Source: Lachnospiraceae bacterium (lineage in GTDB: Bacteria; Bacillota; Clostridia; Lachnospirales; Lachnospiraceae). From it: DNA of 64,000 nt. The notes under the pieces are model-generated. The model searched no databases and was not told the DNA's origin. It saw only the letters and a list, made by a program, of their open reading frames with translations. Both the position numbers and the translations under genes were made by a program. Below, piece by piece: positions 42,861-52,544 of the stretch (the stretch's first letter is position 1; the number at the start of each line of letters is the position of its first letter). The DNA is taken from positions 248,001 through 312,000 of the forward strand of contig JAILHF010000052.1 of NCBI GenBank assembly GCA_024696005.1, written 5' to 3'.

Positions 42861-44684
42861 TTACATGCGCTCCGGTGCCGAAAAGCCCAGCAGACCGATG
42901 CATTCCTCCATCACCGCCAGTACCGCCCGGATCAGGCCGATGTAGCCTGCCTGCTTCTTCTCATCCGGCTCCGCAAGGATCTTTGTCTCATGATAAAAGC
43001 TGTTCAGATCGTTTGCCATCTGATACAGGTACGCACAGACCTTGTGGGGAGCCCTCTCCGCAAAGGCCTCATCGATCATGCGGATAAAGCCGCTGATGTC
43101 CTGACAAAGCGCCTTCATGGCCTTCCCTTCGGGTATCGGGAAGGAAGCCGCAAGCTCCGCCGGCAGGGAAGCCCCTGCCTTCTCCTCATATTTCCGAAGG
43201 ATCGACTTGATGCGGGCCATGGTATAGAGCAGATAAGGTCCCGTATCTCCCTCCGACGCGGTAAAGCGCTCCACGTCAAAGATATAATCCTTGGCTGCCT
43301 GATTGGAAAGATCTCCGTATTTCAGGGCTGCCAGCGCCGTGATCCGTGCCGTCTGCCAGGCCTCTTCCTCGCTCATGGGCGCATCCGCATTCTCCGTCTC
43401 CCGGATCTTGGTATGCATCTTCTCTGCGATCTCATCAAGCAGTGCCTTCAGCTGCAGCACGCCGCCGTCCCTGGTCTTGAAGGGCTTGCCTCCGGGCCCG
43501 TTCATGGTACCGAAGCCGATGAACTCCAGCCCGGTCTCTTCCCGGACCAGACCGCATTTTCTCGCACAGCGGAACACCTGGACAAAATGCAGTTCCTGCC
43601 GCTTATCCACGACATACAGGATCTTATCGGGCTTTAACTCCTTCTCTCTCCAGAGGATCGTGGCCAGATCCGTGGTCTCATAATTGGCCGCACCGTCACT
43701 CTTGAGGATCATGCAGGGAGGCAGCTCCTTTTTGTCGCTCTCCTCCTTCACATCCACCACCAGCGCCCCTTCGGATATGTGCGCCAGCCCCTTTGCCTTC
43801 ATGTCATCGACCATGGCCGGGATCAGATCGTTCACATCGCTCTCTCCCATCCACAGATCGAATTCGATATCCATCTTCCGGTAGTTTTCCTTCAGATCCG
43901 GCAGCGACACCGCCATGATATGCTTCCAGAGCGCCCGGTATCCCCGTCTTCCCTGCTGCATCTCGCGCGTGGCCTGAAGCGCCCTGGCATGGTATTCCTT
44001 CGCCGCCTGCTTCACTTCTTCCGGATCATCCTCCTTCGACTTGCTCTTCGCGCTGGCCGTGGGATAGATCTCCTCCAGCTCCTTTAAGCTGAAGGGCGGC
44101 TCCTCGGGATACTCGCCCTCGTAAGCCTCGTCAAAATACGGCAGATCGGGCTGCCGCTCTCCAAGCTCCACGATCACCAGTCCCATCTGCAGGCCCCAGT
44201 CCCCCAGATGCACGTCTCCGGTCACATCGTGCCCGGCAAAACGCGCGATGCGCTTGATGCTCTCGCCGATCACCGCCGGGCGCAGATGCCCCACATGCAG
44301 GGGCTTCGCCACATTCGGCCCGCCGTAATCGATCACGATCTTCAGGGGCTTTTCGGGTGCTTCCACGCCGAATTTATCACTTGCAAGCATTTCCCGTACA
44401 TAAGCTGCCAGATACTCCTCGTTCACATTCAGATTGAGGAAGCCCGGCATCACGGCCTCCACGGAAGAAAAGGTCCCGGAGGCTTTCAACTCCTCCGCCA
44501 CCGCATTGGCGATGTCGATCGGCTTCTTTCCGTATTTCTTCGCCCCGGCCATGGCGCCGTTGCACTGGTACTCGCACAGATCCGGGCGGTTGCTGATCCC
44601 CACCCTGCCAAGGGCAGCATCAAAGCCCGCCTTTTCAAAGGCAGCGCCCATCTCCTCACTCAACTGATCCAAAAACTGTTTCAT
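42861..44684 (-). CDS. argS: Arginyl-tRNA synthetase
   Basis: Class I synthetase charging tRNA-Arg. The 607-residue product has the HIGH motif as HVGHLR after GGPNVAKPLHVGH, the LGDWG motif, and lacks a canonical KMSKS, as is normal for most ArgRS. The C-terminal helical anticodon-binding domain ends with IGLLGFSAPERM. ATG 44684 starts the family sequence MKQFLDQL; it overlaps the 3' end of queH by 29 bases. Confidence 0.97.
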   Translation of the reverse strand: MKQFLDQLSEEMGAAFEKAGFDAALGRVGISNRPDLCEYQCNGAMAGAKKYGKKPIDIANAVAEELKASGTFSSVEAVMPGFLNLNVNEEYLAAYVREMLASDKFGVEAPEKPLKIVIDYGGPNVAKPLHVGHLRPAVIGESIKRIARFAGHDVTGDVHLGDWGLQMGLVIVELGERQPDLPYFDEAYEGEYPEEPPFSLKELEEIYPTASAKSKSKEDDPEEVKQAAKEYHARALQATREMQQGRRGYRALWKHIMAVSLPDLKENYRKMDIEFDLWMGESDVNDLIPAMVDDMKAKGLAHISEGALVVDVKEESDKKELPPCMILKSDGAANYETTDLATILWREKELKPDKILYVVDKRQELHFVQVFRCARKCGLVREETGLEFIGFGTMNGPGGKPFKTRDGGVLQLKALLDEIAEKMHTKIRETENADAPMSEEEAWQTARITALAALKYGDLSNQAAKDYIFDVERFTASEGDTGPYLLYTMARIKSILRKYEEKAGASLPAELAASFPIPEGKAMKALCQDISGFIRMIDEAFAERAPHKVCAYLYQMANDLNSFYHETKILAEPDEKKQAGYIGLIRAVLAVMEECIGLLGFSAPERM

Positions 44685-45321
44685 CTTCTGTCTCCTTTTT
44701 CTGCCTTTCCCGCTCTGCCTTGCTGAATGCGCAGCCGCAGTAATCCTGACGGTAGAGGCCGTATTTTTTTGATAATTCAATGGAACGCTTGTAACCGTTC
44801 CGTTTCTTGAAATCGGATGTCAGGTATTCCAGGCCGAAGCCCTCCGCGATCCCGCATCCCAGCGTATTCAAAAGCTCCGCGTTTTTCAGCGGAGAGATCG
44901 TAAGCGTCGTCGTAAAAAGCCTGAAGTCGTGTTCTTTCGCATGGCGCGCCGTCTCTTCAAGCCGCAGTTCAAAACATTTTTCACAGCGTTCTCCTCCCTC
45001 GGGACAGGTCTCCAGCCCCTTCGCTCTTTCCAGAAAGCGCTCCGGTTCATAATTCCCTTCCGCAAAGCCAAAGCTCACCCCGAGCTCTTCGCCCATCAGA
45101 CGCAGAAGCTTCTGCTGCTCCTTCACACGGTGTTCGTATTCCCCGCGCTCCGTGATATTGGGGTTATAGTAGAAAACGGTGATATCGAAATAAGCCGAAA
45201 GATACTCCAGGCAATAACTGCTGCAGGGTCCGCAACAGCTGTGGAGCAGCAGCCTCTCTTTTCCCGTCCTGCCTTCGATCCTCTGTTCCAGTTCTTTCTG
45301 ATAATTACGCTTTGTCCCCAT
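44656..45321 (-). CDS. queH: Epoxyqueuosine reductase QueH
   Basis: Metal-dependent enzyme that performs the last step of queuosine synthesis in tRNA, replacing QueG in many anaerobes. The 221-residue product contains LLLHSCCGPCSS, the ERCEKCFELRLEETA region and QDYCGCAFS, the conserved cysteines of the family. ATG 45321 was chosen because it begins the family sequence; the upstream open stretch lies in the previous gene. It overlaps the preceding GGDEF/EAL gene and argS, implying coupling. Other queuosine genes are not in the window. Confidence 0.93.
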   Translation of the reverse strand: MGTKRNYQKELEQRIEGRTGKERLLLHSCCGPCSSYCLEYLSAYFDITVFYYNPNITERGEYEHRVKEQQKLLRLMGEELGVSFGFAEGNYEPERFLERAKGLETCPEGGERCEKCFELRLEETARHAKEHDFRLFTTTLTISPLKNAELLNTLGCGIAEGFGLEYLTSDFKKRNGYKRSIELSKKYGLYRQDYCGCAFSKAERERQKKETEDETVFGSVE

Positions 45322-47578
45322 GTCCGTAATAACGTGTGATGAAATCGGGCTCCGGTACCGGGCGCGAGAAATAGAAGCCCTGCACGATGTTGCAGCCGAT
45401 CTCCTGCAGGAACTGCACCTGTTCCTCGCTTTCCACACCCTCGCAGATGATCTCCATCCCCAATCCGTGCACCAGTTCGACGATCTTTCGGATAACAAGC
45501 CTCTCCTTCTCATTGGAGCTGCTGTGCGCAAAGAATTTACCGTCGATCTTGATCACATCAAAGGGCACTTCCGTCAGCATGTTCAGCGAAGAATACCCCG
45601 CGCCGAAATCGTCCATGGCCAGGCTCACACCCAAAAGCTTCAGCCGCCGCACGATCCCGATCATCTCTTCCTTTTCATTATCAAAAACGCTCTCCGTGAT
45701 CTCCAGCTCGATCATATTGCCCGGGATGGAATACTGCTTCAGGATCTTTTCGACATTCTCCACGTAATCCGGGCTGTGAAGGAGCAGGCGGGACTGGTTC
45801 ACGGAAACGGGCAGCACCTCGATCCCCTCGTCCATCATCTCCCGCATGCGCATGCATACCGATTCCAGCGTGTAGAAATCCAGCTGTTCGATAAAACCGT
45901 TGTTCTCAAAGATGGGGACAAAACTGTCCGGCTGGATCACGGTCCCGTCATTCCTCATCCAGCGGACCAGGGCCTCGGCGCCTTTCACGGCATTGTCCCT
46001 GATATCCAGCTTCGGCTGCAGAAAGACTTTGAATTCGTTTTCCGCCAGAGCCTTCTGCATGGAGGATTCGATGTGATCCACCTTGCGCATGTCATCCACG
46101 ATGCTCTCGGAATAGACGGCCTTCATCTCTTTCCCGTCGCTGCTCAGGGTCCTCCTGGCCACATTCGCGTGATCGATCATCACATCGATATCGTGATCGT
46201 GCTTTTTGATCGGGTAGATCCCGTATTTAAACCGGACCGGATACTTGATCCCGTATCCGCGGGCATCTGCATTCACGCCCGCCGTGAAATCGTCTATGTG
46301 CTTTTCCTGCCTGGAGTCGTTGACCAGAAGCGCCAGGAACTGGTCCGCGTCCATGCGCACGCAAAGCTCCCTCGCGGAAAAGATCTGCCGGAAATTGCTG
46401 ATGCAGCTGACCAGCACCTTGTCCGCCCTCAGATGGCCGTATGACTCATTGATATAGCGGAAATTCATGATATCAAAACGGTAGATGACAAACGGCACCT
46501 CCGGCGAATTGATCATGATCCCCGGCGCATGCTCCCGGAAATAGTTCAGATTATGTCCCCCGGTAACGGGATCCTCGTACGCCAGCCGCTCCACGGTCAG
46601 GTTGGTGCGCTTTGCCGTGGCCCATACATAGGTCAGGGCCCCGATCATCAGGAACATGATGATCATGCAGGCCAGGACACTGCGGAAGATCAGGGGACGG
46701 ATCTCGGCATCCACCAGATCGTCCTTATAGCAGCTCACAAAGAATTCATGTGATGCGTTGCGCAGCGGCGAATAACTGATCTGTATCCGGTAACCGTAAC
46801 TCGTGGTAAAGGTCACGTAACCGCTCGCCTTCTTGGAAAAATCATAATTCAGCTCCTGGATCGCCCGCCGGCTGTTCTCCTCGCCCTTCGAATACGCAAG
46901 GATCCCCAGCTGGAAGCTTTCCGCATTGCTGTCCACGATCACATAATCATCATTATAGGCAATGATCTCGCCGACATCGCTGACGACCAGGCACTCGCCC
47001 TTTTCAACCTGGTAACGGAAGCCTTCCATGTCGAAAAGCGCTTTGGAATCCATGGCCGCGAAAAGATAGCCGTCCTGTTCTCCTCCCCGGCTTACGGGCA
47101 CGGCGAGCATTTCCCTGGTCCCCAGGAAGACCTTGACCGAAACGGGCGCAAGGCCTGCAAAAAAGCCCTGTTCATTCATCTCGAGCCCGTCCAGCTGCGT
47201 TACGATCCGTTCATGGTCTTCCTCTTTGCCGAGCGCGCCGAAAACCGTCCCGTCCTTCCGGACATAACGCAGATCCAGATACGGCTGCAGCTCCTCAGCC
47301 GAAACAATGGCTTCCTGCAGCTCTTCATCGGGAAGCCCGGTCAGCCTCTCCGCCACAGCCTTCATGTATCGTCCCCGTTCCAATAAAAGACTGTCGAAGA
47401 AATCCCCGACATTCAGATGCTGCTGATGAAAATCTTCCGCAACTTGTTCGCGGAAAGAGTTCTGAAGGCCCAGAACCAGCGTAATGCAGGTCATGATACA
47501 GATAAATAACAGCGAAAATCCAACCCACAGGATATCAGCAACCGCTTTTTCCTTCCCGGATCGTCCTTTTACCGGCAT
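45305..47578 (-). CDS. Membrane GGDEF/EAL protein, probable c-di-GMP phosphodiesterase
   Basis: A 757-residue membrane sensor. Two membrane helices (about 15-38 and 300-319) flank an extracytoplasmic region of about 260 residues, Cache-like in layout. The GGDEF domain (325-490) reads DADQF at 410-414, which should abolish cyclase activity. The EAL domain (500-750) is intact: EAL 535-537, VSVNQSR, ELEITES, DDFGAGYSS, VIKIDGKF and CEGVES. ATG 47578 follows TAAGAGGG closely. It heads an apparent operon with queH, argS, the DUF6465 gene and the hydrogenase-like EAL protein. The ligand is unknown. Confidence 0.92.
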   Translation of the reverse strand: MPVKGRSGKEKAVADILWVGFSLLFICIMTCITLVLGLQNSFREQVAEDFHQQHLNVGDFFDSLLLERGRYMKAVAERLTGLPDEELQEAIVSAEELQPYLDLRYVRKDGTVFGALGKEEDHERIVTQLDGLEMNEQGFFAGLAPVSVKVFLGTREMLAVPVSRGGEQDGYLFAAMDSKALFDMEGFRYQVEKGECLVVSDVGEIIAYNDDYVIVDSNAESFQLGILAYSKGEENSRRAIQELNYDFSKKASGYVTFTTSYGYRIQISYSPLRNASHEFFVSCYKDDLVDAEIRPLIFRSVLACMIIMFLMIGALTYVWATAKRTNLTVERLAYEDPVTGGHNLNYFREHAPGIMINSPEVPFVIYRFDIMNFRYINESYGHLRADKVLVSCISNFRQIFSARELCVRMDADQFLALLVNDSRQEKHIDDFTAGVNADARGYGIKYPVRFKYGIYPIKKHDHDIDVMIDHANVARRTLSSDGKEMKAVYSESIVDDMRKVDHIESSMQKALAENEFKVFLQPKLDIRDNAVKGAEALVRWMRNDGTVIQPDSFVPIFENNGFIEQLDFYTLESVCMRMREMMDEGIEVLPVSVNQSRLLLHSPDYVENVEKILKQYSIPGNMIELEITESVFDNEKEEMIGIVRRLKLLGVSLAMDDFGAGYSSLNMLTEVPFDVIKIDGKFFAHSSSNEKERLVIRKIVELVHGLGMEIICEGVESEEQVQFLQEIGCNIVQGFYFSRPVPEPDFITRYYGHGDKA

Positions 47579-47613
47579 CCCTCTTACCCCCGTTTGAAAA
47601 ATACCTAAGTGTC

Positions 47614-47622
47614 AGTATAGCA
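47614..47622 (-). promoter_or_regulatory. Extended -10 promoter of the GGDEF/EAL-queH-argS operon
   Basis: TGCTATACT on the minus strand is a good extended -10, 36 bases before the start codon; the -35 region (TGGAAC) is weak. Confidence 0.55.
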
Positions 47623-47660
47623 CATCGAATGTCTCAGTTCCATAAAACTTCACAAAAAAC

Positions 47661-47689
47661 TTGCGTTTCTTTTCACAATTATATAAAAT
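47661..47689 (+). promoter_or_regulatory. Promoter of the MoxR/DUF58/transglutaminase operon
   Basis: TTGCGT (47661-47666), 17 bases, TAAAAT (47684-47689), 28 bases before the moxR-like start codon. Confidence 0.7.
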
Positions 47690-47717
47690 TAGAGAAATCT
47701 CATTCGGAGGCATTCTG

Positions 47718-48650
47718 ATGTACGATATTCCTGAAAAGATCACAAGCGAGATCCGGAAAGTCATCCACGGAAAGGATGAAGTGATCCGGATGACCCTGTG
47801 TGCCATCCTGGCCGGAGGACACGTTCTTCTGGAGGATATCCCCGGCGTCGGAAAGACTACCCTTGCCGTAGCCTTTTCCCGCGCCCTTTCGCTCTCTTAC
47901 CGCAGAGTACAGTTCACCCCCGACGTTCTTCCGTCGGATCTTCTCGGTTTCAAGCTCTATGACAAGGCAAGCGGCGAATTCCGTTTCCAGGAAGGTTCCA
48001 TTTATACCAATCTGTTCCTGGCCGACGAGATCAACCGCACCTCGCCCAAGACGCAGTCCGCTCTCCTGGAAGTCATGGAAGAGCGCCATGCGACGGTCGA
48101 AGGCGAAACGCGAGAGCTTCCGAAACCTTTTTTTGTTTTGGCAACACAGAATCCCTTCGGTTCTTCCGGCACGCAAAAGCTTCCGGAATCCCAGCTTGAC
48201 CGTTTCATGATCTGTCTGAGCATGGGATACCCGGCTTTCCACGATGCCGTCTCCATCCTGAAAGGCGACTCCAGCGTGGATCTGCAGAGCGTGCAGCCCG
48301 TGATCGGCGCCGAGGAACTGATCGCCATGCAGGCTGTCGTCCATGACCTCTATGCGGACGACCAGCTGTTCGAATACGTGGTCCAGCTCAGCGAACAGAC
48401 CAGGGTCCCCGAATTCTTCTCTCTCGGCTTAAGCCCCCGCGGCTCCATCGCCCTGATCCGGATGGCACGAGCGCGTGCGTTCTGCTGCGGGCGCAATTAT
48501 GTGCTGCCCGAAGACATTCATGATGTCTTCTATGCCGTGGCCGGACACCGCGTGCATCTCAACGCCCGCATGAAAGCCGAGGGCGTCACGCTTCCCGACA
48601 TGCTCTGGCGTGTCCTTCACCAGGTCAGCATTCCCAAGGTGGGCGCATGA
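47718..48650 (+). CDS. MoxR-family AAA+ ATPase
   Basis: A 310-residue AAA+ protein thought to act as a chaperone for the neighbouring DUF58/VWA protein. It shows Walker A DIPGVGKTTLA, Walker B FLADEINRTSP, the sensor segment LATQNPFGSSGTQKLPESQLDRF and a C-terminal lid domain with SPRGSIALI. ATG 47718 follows TTCGGAGG by eight bases. It overlaps the DUF58 gene by four bases. The MoxR, DUF58, transglutaminase order is widespread and usually uncharacterised. Confidence 0.93.
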   Translation: MYDIPEKITSEIRKVIHGKDEVIRMTLCAILAGGHVLLEDIPGVGKTTLAVAFSRALSLSYRRVQFTPDVLPSDLLGFKLYDKASGEFRFQEGSIYTNLFLADEINRTSPKTQSALLEVMEERHATVEGETRELPKPFFVLATQNPFGSSGTQKLPESQLDRFMICLSMGYPAFHDAVSILKGDSSVDLQSVQPVIGAEELIAMQAVVHDLYADDQLFEYVVQLSEQTRVPEFFSLGLSPRGSIALIRMARARAFCCGRNYVLPEDIHDVFYAVAGHRVHLNARMKAEGVTLPDMLWRVLHQVSIPKVGA

Positions 48651-49669
48651 GGAAACGCAACCTCGTCTATATCATCACTTACAGCCTGGCCGTCTTCCTC
48701 ATTCTGCTCGGAACGGTCTTTTACCGGCAATCCCTGCTGACGGTCCTTCTGCTTCTTTTGCTCCTGCTCCCGGTGATCTCCATCTCGGCCACGGCCGCCG
48801 CACTCCGGAAACTGACCATCACCGTTGAAATGCACCAGGCCGAGATAACGGCCCCGAACGAACTGCGGGTCCTTTTCCGCCTGAAGAACGATTCCATCTT
48901 TCCGCTGCTCAACCTGGATTTCCTCTTCACCTTCGGAAACGGCTTTTTCCCGTCCCTTCCGCCGCAGGAGCTCACCCTCTTCGCCGAAGGGCGTCGCACG
49001 CGTGAATATACGCTTCCTTTCGAAGTTGCCGCCGCCGGAATGTTCTCCATTCACATAGACGAAGTCTATGCCACGGATTTTCTTCACTTTTACAGTTTCC
49101 GCCTTCCTTTCCGCTACTCCGCGGAACTTCCCGTCCTGCCGCCCACGCTCGAGCTGCCTCCCATCACTCTGGGCAAGGCCCTGATCGAGAGCGAGGACAG
49201 CGAGCCCTCTCCGGACGGCGATCTGACGCAGGATCTTCTGGAGATCCGTGAATACCGCCCCGGAGACCGTCTGAAGGACATCCACTGGAAAATGACCGCA
49301 AAGACAGACGAACTGAGCGTCAAGGAATATGAACGCGCCAGGGACCTGTATTTCCTTCTGCTTCCCGAACTGGAGGGAAACTTCCTGCAGCGAAACCTTT
49401 CCCTCTTTTTCAGCATCGGGAAACGGCTCCTGAAGGAACAGGAGCGTTACCGTGTCGCGATCTACCACAGCGGAGACCGCAGCTTCGAATTCCTCCGTGT
49501 CGGCAATGAGGAGGACCTTTTGCAGGCCCTCTACCGCCTGTATCTGGAGCCCTCGGAGCGCATTTCAACGGCTTACGAATCCCTCTCCGAGCAGTATCCG
49601 GACATGCAGGGCGTGATCCGCATACACGGCGGACAGATCCTGTCATCGGAGCTTTCGGGAGCCGCTTAA
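48647..49669 (+). CDS. DUF58 domain protein
   Basis: A 340-residue membrane protein with two N-terminal helices (about 5-45), a beta-rich middle, and the DUF58 signature IREYRPGDRLKDIHWKMTAK near residue 200, which resembles the start of a von Willebrand A fold. It probably works with the MoxR ATPase on assembly or maturation of an extracellular or envelope component; its direct role is unknown. It overlaps moxR by four bases and is followed after 62 bases by the transglutaminase gene. Confidence 0.9.
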   Translation: MRKRNLVYIITYSLAVFLILLGTVFYRQSLLTVLLLLLLLLPVISISATAAALRKLTITVEMHQAEITAPNELRVLFRLKNDSIFPLLNLDFLFTFGNGFFPSLPPQELTLFAEGRRTREYTLPFEVAAAGMFSIHIDEVYATDFLHFYSFRLPFRYSAELPVLPPTLELPPITLGKALIESEDSEPSPDGDLTQDLLEIREYRPGDRLKDIHWKMTAKTDELSVKEYERARDLYFLLLPELEGNFLQRNLSLFFSIGKRLLKEQERYRVAIYHSGDRSFEFLRVGNEEDLLQALYRLYLEPSERISTAYESLSEQYPDMQGVIRIHGGQILSSELSGAA

Positions 49670-49731
49670 GCGTTACGGTTCGGCTTCCGACGGCCACCGG
49701 ACGGCAAGCCGGCAAATGATAAAGGATAGTC

Positions 49732-52422
49732 ATGGCAAGAACGATCACCGTCAACACAAAACAGAAAAAGCTGAGTACCGCGGAACGCCGCGAAGCCGAA
49801 AAGCGCGCCGAGGAACAGGCCCGTTACGGGGTAACGCTCGGTGACATCAGCATCGGCCGCAAGCCCGGCCGTTTTTACCTTTGCTTCATCCGCGCCATCC
49901 TGATCTTCATGGCCTGTTTCGGCATGCTGGGAGCCCTGGTCAGTTCCTTCAACCTGAGCTTCTCGCTCCCTCTCGTGGCGGGCAGCCTGTTCGCCCTGTC
50001 CTTTCTGACCGCGTTTCTGTACTATAACAAACTGACCTTTTATGTCGGCTATTTTCTGATCTTCGCGGGATTCATCTTCTTCTCGCAGGCCCTGTACTGG
50101 TACATAAACTCCGGTTATCAGGCCTTCATGAACGAAGTCTTCAACGCCTATTCCGATTATTTCCGCCTGCTCTCCACCCGAGAGGCGACCGAGTTCATCG
50201 AAAACCGCTATATCACCGTTTCCGTTGCCATGATCTTCATGGGCTGGTTTTTCTGCATCCTCTTAAACATCTCGATCTCGGGCTACATGAACATGCCCGT
50301 AACCTTCCTGCTCACCTTCCTGCCCCTGCAGATCGCATTCTACATCGACATCGTGCCTCCGCTGCCCTATCTCTGCCTTTTGCTTGCCACATACATCTCC
50401 GTCACCCTGTTGGGACGCAGCGGACACTTCACGCTCCCTTACCGTCAGGAACGCCTTCACTTTTTCCAACGCAAGCGGAAGAAAAAAAGTCACATCCATG
50501 TTTACCAGGCGACCTCGGGCGGGATGCTTCAGGTAAGCGCTTACAGCATAGGGTTTTCTGCCATCTTTCTTCTGCTGACGGCAGGCATTTTCGCAAATGA
50601 CTTAAACAGCCGCTATATCTCCAACACGGTAAAGAATTCGACGGACCGCATCATAAAAGCCGTTGTGCAAGGCGGCATCTATTCCCTTTTCAACCGCTAC
50701 AATGCCACCGGCGGGCTGGCACGCGGCCAGCTGGGCGGGATCGGCAACGTGAACCCCGATTACCAGACCGACCTGATCGTCCGCTTCGTCCCTAACAATT
50801 CCGACGGCGTCTATCTGCGCTCCTATATCGGCGCATACTATGAGGGAAGCAGCTTCCAGGCTTTCATCCCCGGTGACGGGGAGACGCCCGGCACCACGGC
50901 AGAAGAGCTGCTGGAAGCCGAGAACTATCTTCCCCGTCTGGCACTTCCCGAAGACCCGGACTTCGATGACATGTATAACAACGACAATTATACGAGCAAG
51001 ATGTGGGTCGCCAATCTGGACGCGGATCCCGGCAGTGACTACCTGCCGTATTTTTCCGTGCAGAGTTCGACAAAACGCAGCGGGATCGCCTCCGGTTTTT
51101 CCGACGAATTCAGCCGCCGGGTAGAAAAGGGCCTCCCCGAAGAAGGCCGGCTCCCTCTCGGCACATCCGATTTCGGAGACGAAGAGGATTACGACGAATG
51201 CTACGAAGTACTCTATCTCCCCTACGAATCCCTGGTCAGCTATAATCCGAACCCGGATCCCGAGCTGGAAGAATACCAGGACTTTGTCTATGAACACTAT
51301 CTGCAGGTACCGGAAGAGCTGGAGGAAGTCCTGGACGACTTCTGCGAAGAAGCTGATCTGGATCCCGCCCTCACAAGGTCGACCAAACGCATGGTCGCTC
51401 CTTCCGATGCGGCAGAGCTTGACGAATACAAACGGCTGCAGCAGATCCGCCTGGGTGCGGCCGCTTCCTTGAAGCGTTACTTTGCCACCAACTTTGATTA
51501 CACCATGTCACCCGGTACCACGCCCCGCGGCACCGATGTGGTCGAGTACTTCCTGCAGAACCAGAAGCGCGGGTTCTGCGCACACTTTGCTTCCAGCTCC
51601 ACGCTGATCCTGCGCCACCTCGGCATCCCGACCCGCTATGTGGAAGGCTATGCCATGACCGTCAGCGAGATCATGGACGGTACTCCCTTAAGCAACAGCA
51701 CCGAAGGCTGGCAGTCGGAAACGCCCGAACACCCCGGCAGCGGTATTGTTGAGGTTGAAGTCACCGACGGTTCCGCCCATGCCTGGATCGAGATCTGGCT
51801 GGACGGCTACGGCTGGATCCCTTATGAGATGACGCCTCCCTCCAGCGAAGAGCCCATGGTCAATCTGGATCTTTTCAGCCTCTTTTCCGGGATCTTCAAC
51901 ACCAGACCGCGAAACGTCGGAAACACGACCACGACCACGACGACCACCACCACGAACAACGGCTCCCTGCTGAGCGGACTCGGTTCCCTGTCCTTCCTTC
52001 TGCGCCCGCTTGCGATCCTGAGCGCAGCCCTGGTCCTGTTTCTGGTCAGTTTTTCGATCTTCCGCGCCCTGCGGGAGGAATGGCGCCTGCTCATGGCCCT
52101 TCACAGCGGAGATTACGCTTCAAGCCTGTTGATCCGCTACCGGCGTTTTGTGAGAAAAATGAGATCACGCGGACGGCTCATGCAGGACAATCCCACCGTG
52201 CGCGATTGCGTGAACGCCCTGCTCCTTTCCGGTCCGGATGATAAGCCCCTCCCGAAGGAAGAAAGCGATCTGCTCGGCAGCTGCGTCAGCCGGGCAGCCT
52301 TCAGCAAAGAAGGCATCAGCCCCGCGCAATACAAAGAATGCAAAACGCTGATCCGGAAACTGGGACAGCGCCTGAAGAGAGCAAAAAAGCCAAAAACGAA
52401 GAAAAAACAGAAATCCATTTGA
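49732..52422 (+). CDS. Membrane transglutaminase-like protein
   Basis: An 896-residue protein with a basic N-terminus, about six membrane helices (residues 50-300), an extracytoplasmic transglutaminase-like domain, a further helix near 770, and a basic cytoplasmic tail. The catalytic residues are visible: Cys in KRGFCAHFASS, His in GSAHAWIEIW and an acidic residue in WIPYEMTPP (Glu where Asp is also common). A run of ten Thr (NTTTTTTTTTTNN) follows the domain and may be a linker. It could be a protease or crosslinking enzyme acting on envelope proteins. AAAGGATAG precedes ATG 49732. Confidence 0.9.
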   Translation: MARTITVNTKQKKLSTAERREAEKRAEEQARYGVTLGDISIGRKPGRFYLCFIRAILIFMACFGMLGALVSSFNLSFSLPLVAGSLFALSFLTAFLYYNKLTFYVGYFLIFAGFIFFSQALYWYINSGYQAFMNEVFNAYSDYFRLLSTREATEFIENRYITVSVAMIFMGWFFCILLNISISGYMNMPVTFLLTFLPLQIAFYIDIVPPLPYLCLLLATYISVTLLGRSGHFTLPYRQERLHFFQRKRKKKSHIHVYQATSGGMLQVSAYSIGFSAIFLLLTAGIFANDLNSRYISNTVKNSTDRIIKAVVQGGIYSLFNRYNATGGLARGQLGGIGNVNPDYQTDLIVRFVPNNSDGVYLRSYIGAYYEGSSFQAFIPGDGETPGTTAEELLEAENYLPRLALPEDPDFDDMYNNDNYTSKMWVANLDADPGSDYLPYFSVQSSTKRSGIASGFSDEFSRRVEKGLPEEGRLPLGTSDFGDEEDYDECYEVLYLPYESLVSYNPNPDPELEEYQDFVYEHYLQVPEELEEVLDDFCEEADLDPALTRSTKRMVAPSDAAELDEYKRLQQIRLGAAASLKRYFATNFDYTMSPGTTPRGTDVVEYFLQNQKRGFCAHFASSSTLILRHLGIPTRYVEGYAMTVSEIMDGTPLSNSTEGWQSETPEHPGSGIVEVEVTDGSAHAWIEIWLDGYGWIPYEMTPPSSEEPMVNLDLFSLFSGIFNTRPRNVGNTTTTTTTTTTNNGSLLSGLGSLSFLLRPLAILSAALVLFLVSFSIFRALREEWRLLMALHSGDYASSLLIRYRRFVRKMRSRGRLMQDNPTVRDCVNALLLSGPDDKPLPKEESDLLGSCVSRAAFSKEGISPAQYKECKTLIRKLGQRLKRAKKPKTKKKQKSI

Positions 52423-52447
52423 CAAGTGCAAACTTATCTGCTAAAAT
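52419..52447 (+). promoter_or_regulatory. Promoter of tRNA-Leu(AAG)
   Basis: TTGACA (52419-52424), 17 bases, TAAAAT (52442-52447) with a preceding TGC. The -35 overlaps the stop codon of the transglutaminase gene; the hexamer ends 11 bases before the tRNA. Confidence 0.85.
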
Positions 52448-52458
52448 ATCGTTTGTTT

Positions 52459-52542
52459 GCGGGAATGCTGGAATTGGCAGACAGGCTAGACTAAGGATCT
52501 AGTGGATGTATTTCCGTGAGGGTTCAAGTCCCTTTTCCCGCA
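52459..52542 (+). tRNA. tRNA-Leu (anticodon AAG)
   Basis: An 84-base class II tRNA. The acceptor stem is GCGGGAA/TTCCCGC, the anticodon stem CTAGA/TCTAG encloses loop CTAAGGA with anticodon AAG, there is a long variable arm, and the T loop is TTCAAGT. The 3' CCA is not encoded. It has its own promoter and a terminator. Confidence 0.93.
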
Positions 52543-52544
52543 GC

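Noticed and set aside
45322-45531. 70-residue Arg/Ser-rich N-terminal extension of QueH
   Set aside because: It is a shadow of the overlapping GGDEF/EAL gene; QueH proteins start at the conserved region.
51920-51960. Threonine-codon run as a phase-variable tract
   Set aside because: The run mixes ACG and ACC codons irregularly, so it is a poor slippage substrate; more likely a linker.
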